From NCBI RefSeq assembly GCF_016598485.1, contig NZ_JAEMUW010000001.1, positions 186,001-250,000 on the forward strand: 64,000 nucleotides of DNA, read 5' to 3'. The translations under genes were made by a program, and so were the position numbers. The DNA comes from Micromonospora coerulea. GTDB taxonomy: Bacteria > Actinomycetota > Actinomycetes > Mycobacteriales > Micromonosporaceae. Positions 1 through 10,780 of this stretch are shown here, one piece after another. Position 1 is the first letter of the stretch, and the number at the start of each line of letters is the position of its first letter. The notes below the pieces were generated by a model that was given only the letters and a program-made list of their open reading frames with translations, searched no databases and was not told where the DNA came from.

Positions 1-1902
<1,902 letters not shown>

Positions 1903-1922
1903 CCCGACGCCGTACGGCATCG

Positions 1923-1957
1923 TCAGGGCACACCGTCACGCCGACGGTGTGCCCTGA
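1923..1957 (+). terminator. groESL terminator
   Basis: A perfect inverted repeat pairs 1924-1937 with 1943-1956 (14 bp, five-base loop, extendable by one A-T pair). It lies 20 bases after the groEL stop. There is no long T tract, as is common for terminators in GC-rich actinobacteria. Confidence 0.8.
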
Positions 1958-2024
1958 TCCGTATCTGGTTACGGAACGCTGACGCGGCTACCGGTCCGGC
2001 CCGGTGATCGACAAGACTGGCCCG

Positions 2025-3770
2025 ATGACCACCACGTCCCGCGGGTACGCCGCGCTGGCCGGGATCACCGCCGCCGCCGTGGCGATCGGCGCCGCCGAAC
2101 CGGTGGCCGTCCTCACCGGTGCCCGTTCGGCACCGCTGATCGCCGTCGGCGGGTTGGTCGTCGACGTCGTGCCCGCGCCGCTGAAGCAGTTCGCCATCGC
2201 GGTCTTCGGCACGTACGACAAGATCGCCCTGCTGGTCGGGACGGCCGTGCTGCTCGGGGCGTTCGCCGCGGCGCTCGGTGTGCTGGCCGCCCGCCGGCTC
2301 GGGATCGGGCTGGCCGGCATCGCCGCCTTCGCCGCCCTCGGGGTGGCCGCCGCGCTGACCCGGGCCGGCGCCAACCTCTTCGACGCGCTGCCCTCGCTGG
2401 TCGGCGGTGCGCTCGGCGCGCTTGCCCTCTGGCTGCTCCTGGCCGGTCCGCTGCAACCCCAGCTCTGGTCCTGGTCGCCAGCCGCCCCGGCCGCACCGCC
2501 GGTGCCACCCGGCCGCGAGCCCTCCCCGGAGGCGTCCGAACGCCGGCCCGTCGAGCCGTCCGGGCCCGTCGAGCCGGCCGCCGCGGAGGCTCGGTCCGCC
2601 GAGCCGGCGGTGTCGGCGGCCCGGCCCGTCGAGCGAGCCGCGCCGGAGGCCCGGCCCATCGAGCCGGCGGTGCCACCCGCGCCCGGTCGCGACGAGGTCG
2701 ACCCGGAGGGACGGCGGCGGTTCCTGACCGGGGTCGGGACGCTGCTGGGTGCGGCCGCCGTGGCCGGGCTCGGCGGGCACTGGCTGGCCGGGCGGCGGGG
2801 CGTGTCGGCGGCCCGCCGGGCCGTCGCCCTGCCCACCCCGTCGGCCGCCGCGCCGGCGGTGCCGGCCGGCGCGGACCTCTCGCTGGCCCAGCTCGCCCCG
2901 TACGTGACCCCGACCTCGGGCTTCTACCGGATCGACACCGCGCTGGTGGTGCCGCAGGTGGACCCGGCGACCTGGCGGCTGCGCATCCACGGCCGGGTCC
3001 GTCGGGAACTCGAGTTGAGCTTCGACGACCTGCTCGCCCGGCCGATGGTGGAGCGGTACGTGACGCTGGCCTGCGTCTCCAACGACGTGGGCGGCGACCT
3101 GATCGGCAACGCGCGCTGGCTGGGCGTGCCGATCAAGGAGCTGCTCGACGAGGCCGGGCCGGAGGAGGGGGCGGACCAGGTGGTCGGCCGCTCGGTCGAC
3201 GGCTGGACCTGCGGCACCCCGACGGCGGTGCTGCGGGACGGTCGGGACGCGCTGCTGGCGGTCGGGATGAACGGCGAGCCGCTGCCCGTCGAGCACGGCT
3301 TCCCGGTGCGGATGGTCGTGCCCGGTCTCTACGGCTACGTCTCGGCGTGCAAGTGGGTCACCGAGCTGGAGCTGACCAGCTTCGCCGACTTCGACGCGTA
3401 CTGGGTGCCGCGCGGGTGGTCGGCGCAGGGTCCGATCAAGACCCAGTCGCGGATCGACGCGCCGCGGCCGCGCAACCGGCTCACCGCCGGTCCGGTCATG
3501 GTGGCCGGGGTGGCCTGGGCGCAGCACCGCGGCATCCGCAAGGTCGAGGTCCGGGTGGACGGCGGCCCGTGGCGGGAGGCGACCCTCGCCCCGACGGTCT
3601 CGGTGGACACCTGGGTGCAGTGGTCCTGGCGGTGGGACGCCACGCCGGGCGAGCACACCCTCCAGGTGCGGGCCACGGACGCCGACGGCGTCACCCAGAC
3701 GCCGCAGCGCCGGCCGGTCGAGCCGGACGGCGCCACCGGCTGGCACAGCGTGCCGGTCACCGTCCGCTGA
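2025..3770 (+). CDS. Membrane-anchored sulfite-oxidase-like molybdopterin oxidoreductase
   Basis: 581 residues from the ATG at 2025; a GTG at 2004 is also possible. Residues about 1-150 form several hydrophobic membrane segments. A Pro/Ala/Glu linker with repeated 'RPVE/RPIEP' units follows (about 155-225), then GRRRFLTG (R230-R232) leading into another hydrophobic segment. The last 300 residues are an oxidoreductase molybdopterin-binding domain with the likely Mo-ligand Cys in YVTLACVSND (C350) and a Mo-co dimerisation domain. The family oxidises or reduces small oxo-substrates on the outer membrane face. The internal twin-arginine motif before the last membrane segment suggests Sec insertion of the first segments and Tat export of the cofactor domain, as described for some actinobacterial proteins. 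The substrate is unknown. Confidence 0.85.
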   Translation: MTTTSRGYAALAGITAAAVAIGAAEPVAVLTGARSAPLIAVGGLVVDVVPAPLKQFAIAVFGTYDKIALLVGTAVLLGAFAAALGVLAARRLGIGLAGIAAFAALGVAAALTRAGANLFDALPSLVGGALGALALWLLLAGPLQPQLWSWSPAAPAAPPVPPGREPSPEASERRPVEPSGPVEPAAAEARSAEPAVSAARPVERAAPEARPIEPAVPPAPGRDEVDPEGRRRFLTGVGTLLGAAAVAGLGGHWLAGRRGVSAARRAVALPTPSAAAPAVPAGADLSLAQLAPYVTPTSGFYRIDTALVVPQVDPATWRLRIHGRVRRELELSFDDLLARPMVERYVTLACVSNDVGGDLIGNARWLGVPIKELLDEAGPEEGADQVVGRSVDGWTCGTPTAVLRDGRDALLAVGMNGEPLPVEHGFPVRMVVPGLYGYVSACKWVTELELTSFADFDAYWVPRGWSAQGPIKTQSRIDAPRPRNRLTAGPVMVAGVAWAQHRGIRKVEVRVDGGPWREATLAPTVSVDTWVQWSWRWDATPGEHTLQVRATDADGVTQTPQRRPVEPDGATGWHSVPVTVR

Positions 3771-3844
3771 CCAGCGGCGGTATCCGCGTCCGGTCGGGGT
3801 CCTCCGGTGAACCGGGCCGTGGCCCGCGCCAGCCCGGCCGGGCG

Positions 3845-3883
3845 GCGGCCCGCTCCCCGACAGAGCATCGGGAAGCGGGCCGC
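3845..3883. terminator. Bidirectional terminator between convergent genes
   Basis: A 16-bp stem (3845-3860 with 3868-3883, one mismatch) with a seven-base loop. It sits between the molybdoenzyme gene (stop 3770, plus) and the SDR gene (stop 3902, minus). Confidence 0.7.
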
Positions 3884-3901
3884 GCGGTACGGGCAACCGG
3901 C

Positions 3902-4645
3902 TCAGACGGCGACGCGTCCACCGTCCACCGGCAGGATCGCGCCGTGTACGAAGCTCGACCGGTCGGTGGCCAGGAAGGTGATCGCCTCGGCGATCTCCTC
4001 GGCGGAGCCGGGACGGCCGGCCGGGATCGAGGCCGCGAGCTGGTCGAGGTCCGCGCCCATCCCGGCGGTGCCCTCGGTACGGGTCGGGCCCGGGCTGACC
4101 GCGTTGACCCGGACGCCGTGCGGCCCGTACTCGGCGGCCCAGGACTTGGTGAGCAGCACCAGCGCCGCCTTGCTCGCCCCGTACAGGCCCATCCCGGCCA
4201 GGCCGAACTCGGCGACCATCGTGCTCACGTTGATGATCGCGCCGTGGCCGCGCTTCGCCATCTCCGGCGCGAGCTCGGCGACCAGGAAGTACGGCACCTT
4301 CACGTTCAGCGTGAAGACGGCGTCGAACGTCTGGTCGCTTGTCTGGTCGGTGGGACCGAACGGATAGATCCCGGCGTTGTTGACCAGGATGTCGACGTCA
4401 CCGACCAGCTCCCTGGTCCGCGCGGCGAGTTCTCGGGCCGACGCCTCGTCCCGCAGGTCGACGGCCACGAAGTCCGCCCGGCCGCCGCCCGCCCGGATGT
4501 CCCGGACCACCTGGTTGCCCCGGGCCTCGTCCCGGCCGGAGATCACCACGTGTGCGCCGAGGTCGGCGAGGGCGATCGCCGTCGCCCGGCCGATGCCGCT
4601 GTTGCCACCGGTCACCAGGGCCGACCTGCCTCGCAATGCTGTCAT
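3902..4645 (-). CDS. SDR-family NAD(P)-dependent oxidoreductase
   Basis: 247 residues from the ATG at 4645 (MTALRGRSALVTGG), typical length for a classical short-chain dehydrogenase. It shows the Rossmann glycine motif TGGNSGIG near residue 13, NNAG near residue 88, the catalytic YGASK with an upstream Ser in INVST, and the ending ILPVDGG. It probably reduces a ketone or oxidises an alcohol with NAD(P)H in the cytosol; the substrate cannot be read from sequence. The lysR gene lies immediately upstream on the same strand, and a LysR-type palindrome at 4753-4769 sits between them, so LysR-controlled expression is likely. A longer upstream frame lacks family similarity. Confidence 0.93.
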   Translation of the reverse strand: MTALRGRSALVTGGNSGIGRATAIALADLGAHVVISGRDEARGNQVVRDIRAGGGRADFVAVDLRDEASARELAARTRELVGDVDILVNNAGIYPFGPTDQTSDQTFDAVFTLNVKVPYFLVAELAPEMAKRGHGAIINVSTMVAEFGLAGMGLYGASKAALVLLTKSWAAEYGPHGVRVNAVSPGPTRTEGTAGMGADLDQLAASIPAGRPGSAEEIAEAITFLATDRSSFVHGAILPVDGGRVAV

Positions 4646-4752
4646 CGTTGTGCACCCACATCTCTGAGAGAACGGTTTCGGTCGGGCGTGCCCCGACCAG
4701 TGAGTGCAAGTCGCGCGGGGGCGCACGGGTTCCCGCCGAGCTGATCGAGCGA

Positions 4753-4769
4753 CTTATGGCCGCCATAAG
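4753..4769. promoter_or_regulatory. LysR-type operator, T-N11-A palindrome
   Basis: CTTATGGC-C-GCCATAAG is a perfect 8-bp-arm palindrome. It contains TATGGCCGCCATA, which fits the T-N11-A rule of LysR-family binding sites. It lies 108 bases upstream of the SDR start and 20 bases past the lysR stop, and its A/T content stands out from the surroundings. The assignment to the adjacent LysR is an inference. Confidence 0.6.
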
Positions 4770-4788
4770 CGACCCCGGCCGGCGAGGG

Positions 4789-5694
4789 TCAGACCCGGTC
4801 CGCTCCCCGTATCTCCAGAGCGGCGATGAGATGGCCAAGGTCGCGCCGGTGGGAACTGGCCGGCCACGCCGCCCAGGTACGCCGGACGAGGGGATGCCCG
4901 ACCAGCGGCGACCAGGTGACCGAGTCCGGGATCGGCTGCGGCCAGCTGGGCGGTGCCAGCGCGAAGGCGCGACCGGCGGTGACGGCCGCGAGCTTCACCT
5001 CGGGGATCAGCTCCTGCCCTTCCGGCGCGCCGGCTCCGAGGTCCAGGCCGTGGCTGCGCAGGATCGCGGTCAGCTCGTCGTACCAGGCGGGGCTCCCGGA
5101 GCGGGGGAAGCCGACCCAGTCCAGCCCGGCGAGGGCGTCCAACCGGATCCCGTCGGGTCCCGCGAGGGCCGCGGCCGGTTCGGCGGCCAGCAGCACGCCC
5201 AGCGGCTCCGCGACGACCAGTACGGCGTCCAGGTCGGGACCGATCGGGTGTTCCCGCACGAGGCCGACGTCGATGTCGCCGGCGCGCAGCGCGGCGAGCT
5301 GTGCCGCGGTGGACAGGTGGCGGGCCTGGACCCGCGTGCCCGGGTAGGCGGTGGCGAGTTCGGCCAGCGGCCCGGACAGCAGGTCGGTGGGGAGCTCGAG
5401 CGGGATCCCGAGCCGCAGCACGCTGTCGCCCGCGCCGGTGTGCCGGGTCACGGCGGCCACCGCCTGGTCGTGCCGGGCGAGCACCGCACGAGCCTCGGCG
5501 AGCAGCGTCAGGCCAGCGTCGGTGGCTTGCACACCGGTGCTTCGGCGGGTCAGCAGCTGCACACCGAGCTGCCGCTCCAGCGCGTTCATGGTCTGGGAGA
5601 GCGCGGGCTGGCTGACGTGCAACCGCCGTGCCGCGGCGGACAGGCTGCCCTGCTCGACGACCACCACGAACGCCCGCATCTCTCGCAGTTCCAC
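4789..5694 (-). CDS. LysR-family transcriptional regulator
   Basis: 301 residues, standard LTTR length. The start is GTG at 5694 (reading MELREMRAF); an ATG 15 bases downstream is less likely because family members begin like this one. Residues 1-60 form the winged helix-turn-helix (GSLSAAARRLHVSQPALSQTMNALERQLG, broken here by the conserved core SQPALSQ). From about residue 90 to the end is the periplasmic-binding-protein-like effector domain. It lies upstream of the SDR gene on the same strand with a candidate operator between. The effector is unknown. Confidence 0.93.
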   Translation of the reverse strand: MELREMRAFVVVVEQGSLSAAARRLHVSQPALSQTMNALERQLGVQLLTRRSTGVQATDAGLTLLAEARAVLARHDQAVAAVTRHTGAGDSVLRLGIPLELPTDLLSGPLAELATAYPGTRVQARHLSTAAQLAALRAGDIDVGLVREHPIGPDLDAVLVVAEPLGVLLAAEPAAALAGPDGIRLDALAGLDWVGFPRSGSPAWYDELTAILRSHGLDLGAGAPEGQELIPEVKLAAVTAGRAFALAPPSWPQPIPDSVTWSPLVGHPLVRRTWAAWPASSHRRDLGHLIAALEIRGADRV

Positions 5695-5797
5695 CCGCCC
5701 ATCACAGCATGCGCGTCCCCGACCGGCGGCGGGGAAGCCGGCGGCCCGAGGGGTCTGCTCACCGGAGCCCGCGGGACGGCGCGGCCGGGCAACGAGA

Positions 5798-5829
5798 CGG
5801 CGCCGCGCCCCCGAGGGGACGCGGCGCCG
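5798..5829 (-). terminator. whiD terminator
   Basis: CGGCGCCGCG (5798-5807) pairs perfectly with CGCGGCGCCG (5820-5829); the inside can add a CCCC/GGGG helix. It is 19 bases beyond the whiD stop. Confidence 0.7.
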
Positions 5830-5847
5830 GTATGTCAGTGACCGGGA

Positions 5848-6231
5848 TCAGGCGACCTTGCGCTGGTCCGGCACGGTCGACTTGTGTGGACGGCCGAGGC
5901 GGGCCTCCAGCCGGGCCACGTCGACCCGGCTCTGCCGGCGGTCGGCCAGGTCCTCCCAGCCGAGGGCGAGCAGCCGCAGCCGCTCGGACTCGCTGAACCC
6001 GCCCCACACGCCGTACGGCTCGCGGACGGAGAGGGCGTGCGCGGCACACTCGGCCCGGACCGGGCAGGTGCGGCAGACGGCCTTGGCGCCGGACTCGCGG
6101 CGCAGCCGCGACGAGCCCCGCTCGCCGTCCGGGTGGAAGAATTGGGCGCTGTCGCGGCCCCGGCAGGCACCGAGTCGCTGCCAGTCCCAGAGATCGACGA
6201 TGGGTCCTGGCAGTCTACGTACGTTCGACAT
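5848..6231 (-). CDS. whiD: WhiB-family Fe-S regulator, WhiD/WhiB3 type
   Basis: 127 residues from the ATG at 6231. GGGAGGAGGG at 6247-6238 is well spaced for this ATG but abuts the ATG at 6237, so 6231 is preferred. Four cysteines (C23, C53, C56, C62; C-x29-C-x2-C-x5-C) would ligate a 4Fe-4S cluster, followed by EPYGVWGG, the sigma-factor-contact turn, and a basic C-terminus for DNA. RLPGP near the start and FFHPDGERG closely resemble WhiB3 (mycobacteria) and WhiD (Streptomyces, needed for spore septation). The groEL1 neighbourhood and the divergent bldM support this. It acts as a redox-sensitive partner of the principal sigma factor, by family knowledge. Confidence 0.92.
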   Translation of the reverse strand: MSNVRRLPGPIVDLWDWQRLGACRGRDSAQFFHPDGERGSSRLRRESGAKAVCRTCPVRAECAAHALSVREPYGVWGGFSESERLRLLALGWEDLADRRQSRVDVARLEARLGRPHKSTVPDQRKVA

Positions 6232-6349
6232 CAGCATCCCTCCTCCCGCGCGGCACCGCGGAGAATCCTTCGTGGCCAGCTACCGGGCGGCGGTCCGCGC
6301 AGGCGCACCGTTTCCGGCCTGGCGTCTCGGTACCCGGGCTTTCCCGCGC

Positions 6350-6363
6350 TCACACATCTGTGA
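6350..6363. promoter_or_regulatory. Inverted repeat in the whiD-bldM divergent promoter region
   Basis: TCACA-N4-TGTGA lies in the 255-base intergenic region (6232-6486) between the divergent developmental genes. It is beside an A/T-richer stretch (6361-6420) likely to hold promoters. The arms are inverted relative to a CRP site (TGTGA-N6-TCACA), so CRP is not implied. Binding by BldM, WhiD or another regulator is speculation. Confidence 0.35.
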
Positions 6364-6486
6364 TCGAAAACCTCGGACAACATGCGCCATATGCCCCAAC
6401 TGTCGGAAAAGTTCGGATGATTGACCGGAACCACCTCGCGGCGCGAGCCGGCCGTGGTCTGCTCTGAGACGGAGAGGAGACCAACT

Positions 6487-7305
6487 GTGCGTACCGTTCT
6501 CGTGTGCGTTCGGACACCGACCGCGGCCCAGCAGCTGACCTCCGCGGCGGCCCGACTGGGGCTGTCCGCGATCGTCCGGACAGCCGTCTCCGATCCCGAG
6601 GTGATGCTGCGGCTGGCCGAGCGTCCGGTGGACGTCGTACTCGCCGATACCGCCCTCACCCGGCCGGACAGCGCCGGCTTCGTACGCCGGGTGCTCGCCC
6701 GCGCGCCGCAGGCCGCGGTGCTGCTGCTCGGCGCCGAGGAGTCCGAGGCCGCCGCGGCCACCATCAGCGCCGGGGCGCGGGGGCTGATCCAGGGGACCGA
6801 CCACGACCTCACCAGCGCGGTGGCCAAGGCGCTGCTGCTGCTCACCGCCCCCGGACGGTCGGCCCGGCACCGGGTGACCGACCCGGCCCGGGACGCCGCG
6901 GCGGTCGGCGGGTCGGCCCGGTCCACCGCGGCGGGGCGTACCCCGGGCGGGCCGGCACAGCCCTGGGTGGAGGGGGCCGGGGGTGGACCCACCGTGGTCC
7001 CGGTGCAGCGCGGCGACGACGAGGCCGAGTCGGCCGGCGGCGAGCCGGAGCCCGCCGCGCCGAGCGGTCAGCCGCGCACCGGCGTGGGCGCCCGCACCGG
7101 GCGGACCCCGGTCGGGCTGACCGAACGCGAGCTCCAGGTGCTGCTCGGCATGGCCGAGGGGAAGAGCAACGCGGAGATCGGCCGGGAGCTGTTCGTCTCT
7201 GAGGACACCGTCAAGACCCACGCCCGGCGGCTGTTCCGCAAGCTCGGCGCCCGGGACCGGGCGCACGCGGTGGCCGCCGGCTTCCGCGCCGGACTGGTCG
7301 CCTGA
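6487..7305 (+). CDS. bldM: BldM-like LuxR-type response regulator with degenerate receiver
   Basis: 272 residues from the GTG at 6487, preceded by GAGAGGAG with good spacing. Residues 1-115 look like a receiver domain with the phospho-acceptor position kept (D54 in VDVVLADTAL). The N-terminal acidic pair is replaced (RTVLVCVRTP), and the switch Lys region reads GLIQGTDHD. A roughly 85-residue low-complexity linker follows. The last 65 residues are a LuxR/NarL helix-turn-helix (SNAEIGRELFVSEDTVKTH, then LFRKLGARDRAHAV) very like BldM of Streptomyces, an atypical response regulator of sporulation genes. Its position next to whiD and guaB matches the Streptomyces order as I recall it. Phosphorylation-independent action is inferred from the missing residues. 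Confidence 0.82.
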   Translation: MRTVLVCVRTPTAAQQLTSAAARLGLSAIVRTAVSDPEVMLRLAERPVDVVLADTALTRPDSAGFVRRVLARAPQAAVLLLGAEESEAAAATISAGARGLIQGTDHDLTSAVAKALLLLTAPGRSARHRVTDPARDAAAVGGSARSTAAGRTPGGPAQPWVEGAGGGPTVVPVQRGDDEAESAGGEPEPAAPSGQPRTGVGARTGRTPVGLTERELQVLLGMAEGKSNAEIGRELFVSEDTVKTHARRLFRKLGARDRAHAVAAGFRAGLVA

Positions 7306-7348
7306 CCCGCTCCCGACCACCGGGCCGCCGGGCGGGCTCGGCAGTCGG

Positions 7349-7759
7349 TCAGGCGTCGGCGGAGTCGTCCTCGTCGGTCCCCTCGGTCAGCGTGTCGTGC
7401 ACGCCGTCGGCGTAGCCCCGGGCGTAGTCCCAGGTGACATAGTGGTCCGGGTCCGGGTCGTAGGCCGGCTCGTGCACCCGCGGCCGGCCTGAGGTGAGCA
7501 GGTGGCGCAGGTTGCCGCGGAGCAGGTCCCAGTCGAAGTAGTGCGGCTCGCGGCAGTCCTCGCACTCGATGACCAGCCCGCGCACCCCGATCGGCGCCAG
7601 CAGGGCCTGGTAGATCTCCAGGTCGGCGAGATCCTCCAGGACGTCCTGGCGCTCGACCTCGGTCAGCGGGTCCAGCGCGTCGTCCTCGCGCGGATCCTGC
7701 AGACCGGCGGTCGGATCGGCCGGGTCGCCGTTGAACGGGTCGATGGGCTCGTCGTGCAC
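7349..7759 (-). CDS. DUF5319 family protein (Rv3412-like)
   Basis: 136 residues from the GTG at 7759, beginning MHDEPIDPFNGDPADP, a start strongly conserved in actinobacterial homologues; the longer upstream frame is not. It is acidic, with a central CxxC-type pair in IECEDCREPHYFDW that could bind metal. There are no membrane segments. The same family member sits beside guaB2 in mycobacteria and streptomycetes. It converges on bldM, with 43 bases between the stops, and is divergent from guaB. Function unknown. Confidence 0.85.
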   Translation of the reverse strand: MHDEPIDPFNGDPADPTAGLQDPREDDALDPLTEVERQDVLEDLADLEIYQALLAPIGVRGLVIECEDCREPHYFDWDLLRGNLRHLLTSGRPRVHEPAYDPDPDHYVTWDYARGYADGVHDTLTEGTDEDDSADA

Positions 7760-7925
7760 CCCCTCACCGTAGTCCCAACCGGCGGGGGAAGTCCGCCCCC
7801 GGCGCTCACGGTGGCGCCGCTCTCCCGCGCCGCCACTGCCGGGGCCGGCCCAGCTCAATGGGTACGATGAAGCGACGCGCCGTCACTTCGGCCTGCGTCG
7901 GTGCCCGCGCGCGCCGCCTCGCTGA

Positions 7926-9518
<1,593 letters not shown>

Positions 9519-9546
9519 CCATCACCCCCAACCACCTGGAGTCCCC

Positions 9547-10665
9547 ATGCGTGACGTGGTCGAGATCGGGCTGGGCAAGACCGCGCAGCGCGGCTACCAC
9601 CTGGACGACATCGCCATCGTGCCGAGCCGCCGCACCCGGGACGTCGACGACGTCTCCACGGCGTGGCAGCTCGATGCGTACCAGTTCGGCATTCCCTGCG
9701 TCGGGCACCCGTCGGACGCGACGATGAGCCCGTCGTCCGCCGTCCGGCTCGGCCAGCTCGGCGGGCTCGGCGTGCTCAACGTCGAGGGCCTCTGGACCCG
9801 GTACGAGAACCCGGCCAAGGTCCTGGAGGAGCTGGCCGGCCTCGGCGAGGACGCCCGCGCCACCAAGCGGCTGCAGGAGGTGTACGCCGAGCCGATCCGC
9901 CCCGACCTGATCGCCGAGCGGGTCCGCGAGCTGCGGGCCGGCGGCGGCACGGTGGCCGTGCGCGTCTCCCCGCAGCACACCCTGGCGCTCGCCCCGGTGA
10001 TCCTCGACGCCGGCGTGGACATCCTGGTCATCCAGGGCACCATCGTCTCCGCCGAGCACGTCTCCACCACCGAGGAGCCGCTGAACCTCAAGGAGTTCAT
10101 CGCCGACCTCGACCTGCCGGTCATCGTCGGCGGCTGCACCGACTACAAGACCGCGCTGCACCTGATGCGCACCGGCGCGGCCGGCGTGATCGTCGGCATC
10201 GGCGGCGACGACTGGTCGACCACCGACTCCGTGCTCGGCATCCGGGTGCCGATGGCCACCGCGATCGCCGACGCGGCCGCTGCCCGCCGGGACTACCTCG
10301 ACGAGACCGGTGGCCGGTACGTCCACCTGATCGCCGACGGCGACATCCAGACCTCCGGCGACATCGCCAAGGCGCTCGGCTGCGGCGCGGACTCGGTGAT
10401 GCTCGGCGAGCCGCTCTCCCTCTGCGCGGAGGCCCCCGCCGGCGGCGCCTGGTGGCACTCGGCCGCCAGCCACCCGTCGCTGCCCCGGGGCGCGTTCGAG
10501 GTGGCCGGCGAGCCGCTCGGCTCCATGGAGCAGCTCCTCTTCGGCCCGGCCGACGAGCCGGACGGCCAGCTCAACCTCTTCGGCGGCCTGCGCCGCGCGA
10601 TGGCCAAGTGCGGCTACCGCGACCTCAAGGAGTTCCAGAAGGTCGGCCTCGTCCTCGACCGCTGA
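9547..10665 (+). CDS. guaB3: GuaB3, IMP dehydrogenase-like protein without CBS domains
   Basis: 372 residues, an IMPDH-fold barrel with no CBS insert. Landmarks are LDDIAIVPSRRT at the start, [25 protein letters not shown] near 275, and a C-terminal GLRRAMAKCGY. Where IMPDH has GPGAICTTR, this protein reads GIGGDDWSTTD, so the catalytic Cys position is S224. The gene always accompanies guaB in actinobacteria, for example Rv3410c. True IMPDH or GMP reductase chemistry needs the Cys, so activity here is doubtful; a regulatory or divergent role is possible. Confidence 0.9.
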   Translation: MRDVVEIGLGKTAQRGYHLDDIAIVPSRRTRDVDDVSTAWQLDAYQFGIPCVGHPSDATMSPSSAVRLGQLGGLGVLNVEGLWTRYENPAKVLEELAGLGEDARATKRLQEVYAEPIRPDLIAERVRELRAGGGTVAVRVSPQHTLALAPVILDAGVDILVIQGTIVSAEHVSTTEEPLNLKEFIADLDLPVIVGGCTDYKTALHLMRTGAAGVIVGIGGDDWSTTDSVLGIRVPMATAIADAAAARRDYLDETGGRYVHLIADGDIQTSGDIAKALGCGADSVMLGEPLSLCAEAPAGGAWWHSAASHPSLPRGAFEVAGEPLGSMEQLLFGPADEPDGQLNLFGGLRRAMAKCGYRDLKEFQKVGLVLDR

Positions 10666-10681
10666 CCGCACACCCCGCCGT

Positions 10682-10752
10682 CGATCATGGAGGTGTGGTT
10701 CCCGGATCGCCCCGGTGCTTCCGGTTCGCCATCTGCCACAACTCCATGATCG
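10682..10752. repeat. Intergenic palindromic repeat, copy 1
   Basis: CGATCATGGAGGTGTGG (10682-10698) and CCACAACTCCATGATCG (10736-10752) form 17-bp arms with one mismatch around 37 bases. The element fills the gap after guaB3 and could end its transcript. The right arm resembles copies at 19841-19922 and 61896-61939. Confidence 0.6.
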
Positions 10753-10768
10753 GCCCGGGCTGTCGGCT

Positions 10769-10774
10769 TAGGCT
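10769..10774 (+). promoter_or_regulatory. -10 element TAGGCT, leaderless M1 peptidase gene
   Basis: TAGGCT ends six bases before the GTG start at 10781, and no Shine-Dalgarno is present. This spacing predicts transcription starting at or next to the start codon. The same hexamer precedes guaA and the sucC leader. Confidence 0.5.
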
Positions 10775-10780
10775 CGGCTG

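Noticed and set aside
6350..6363. CRP-type binding site between whiD and bldM
   Set aside because: The half-sites are in the opposite order and spacing to TGTGA-N6-TCACA.
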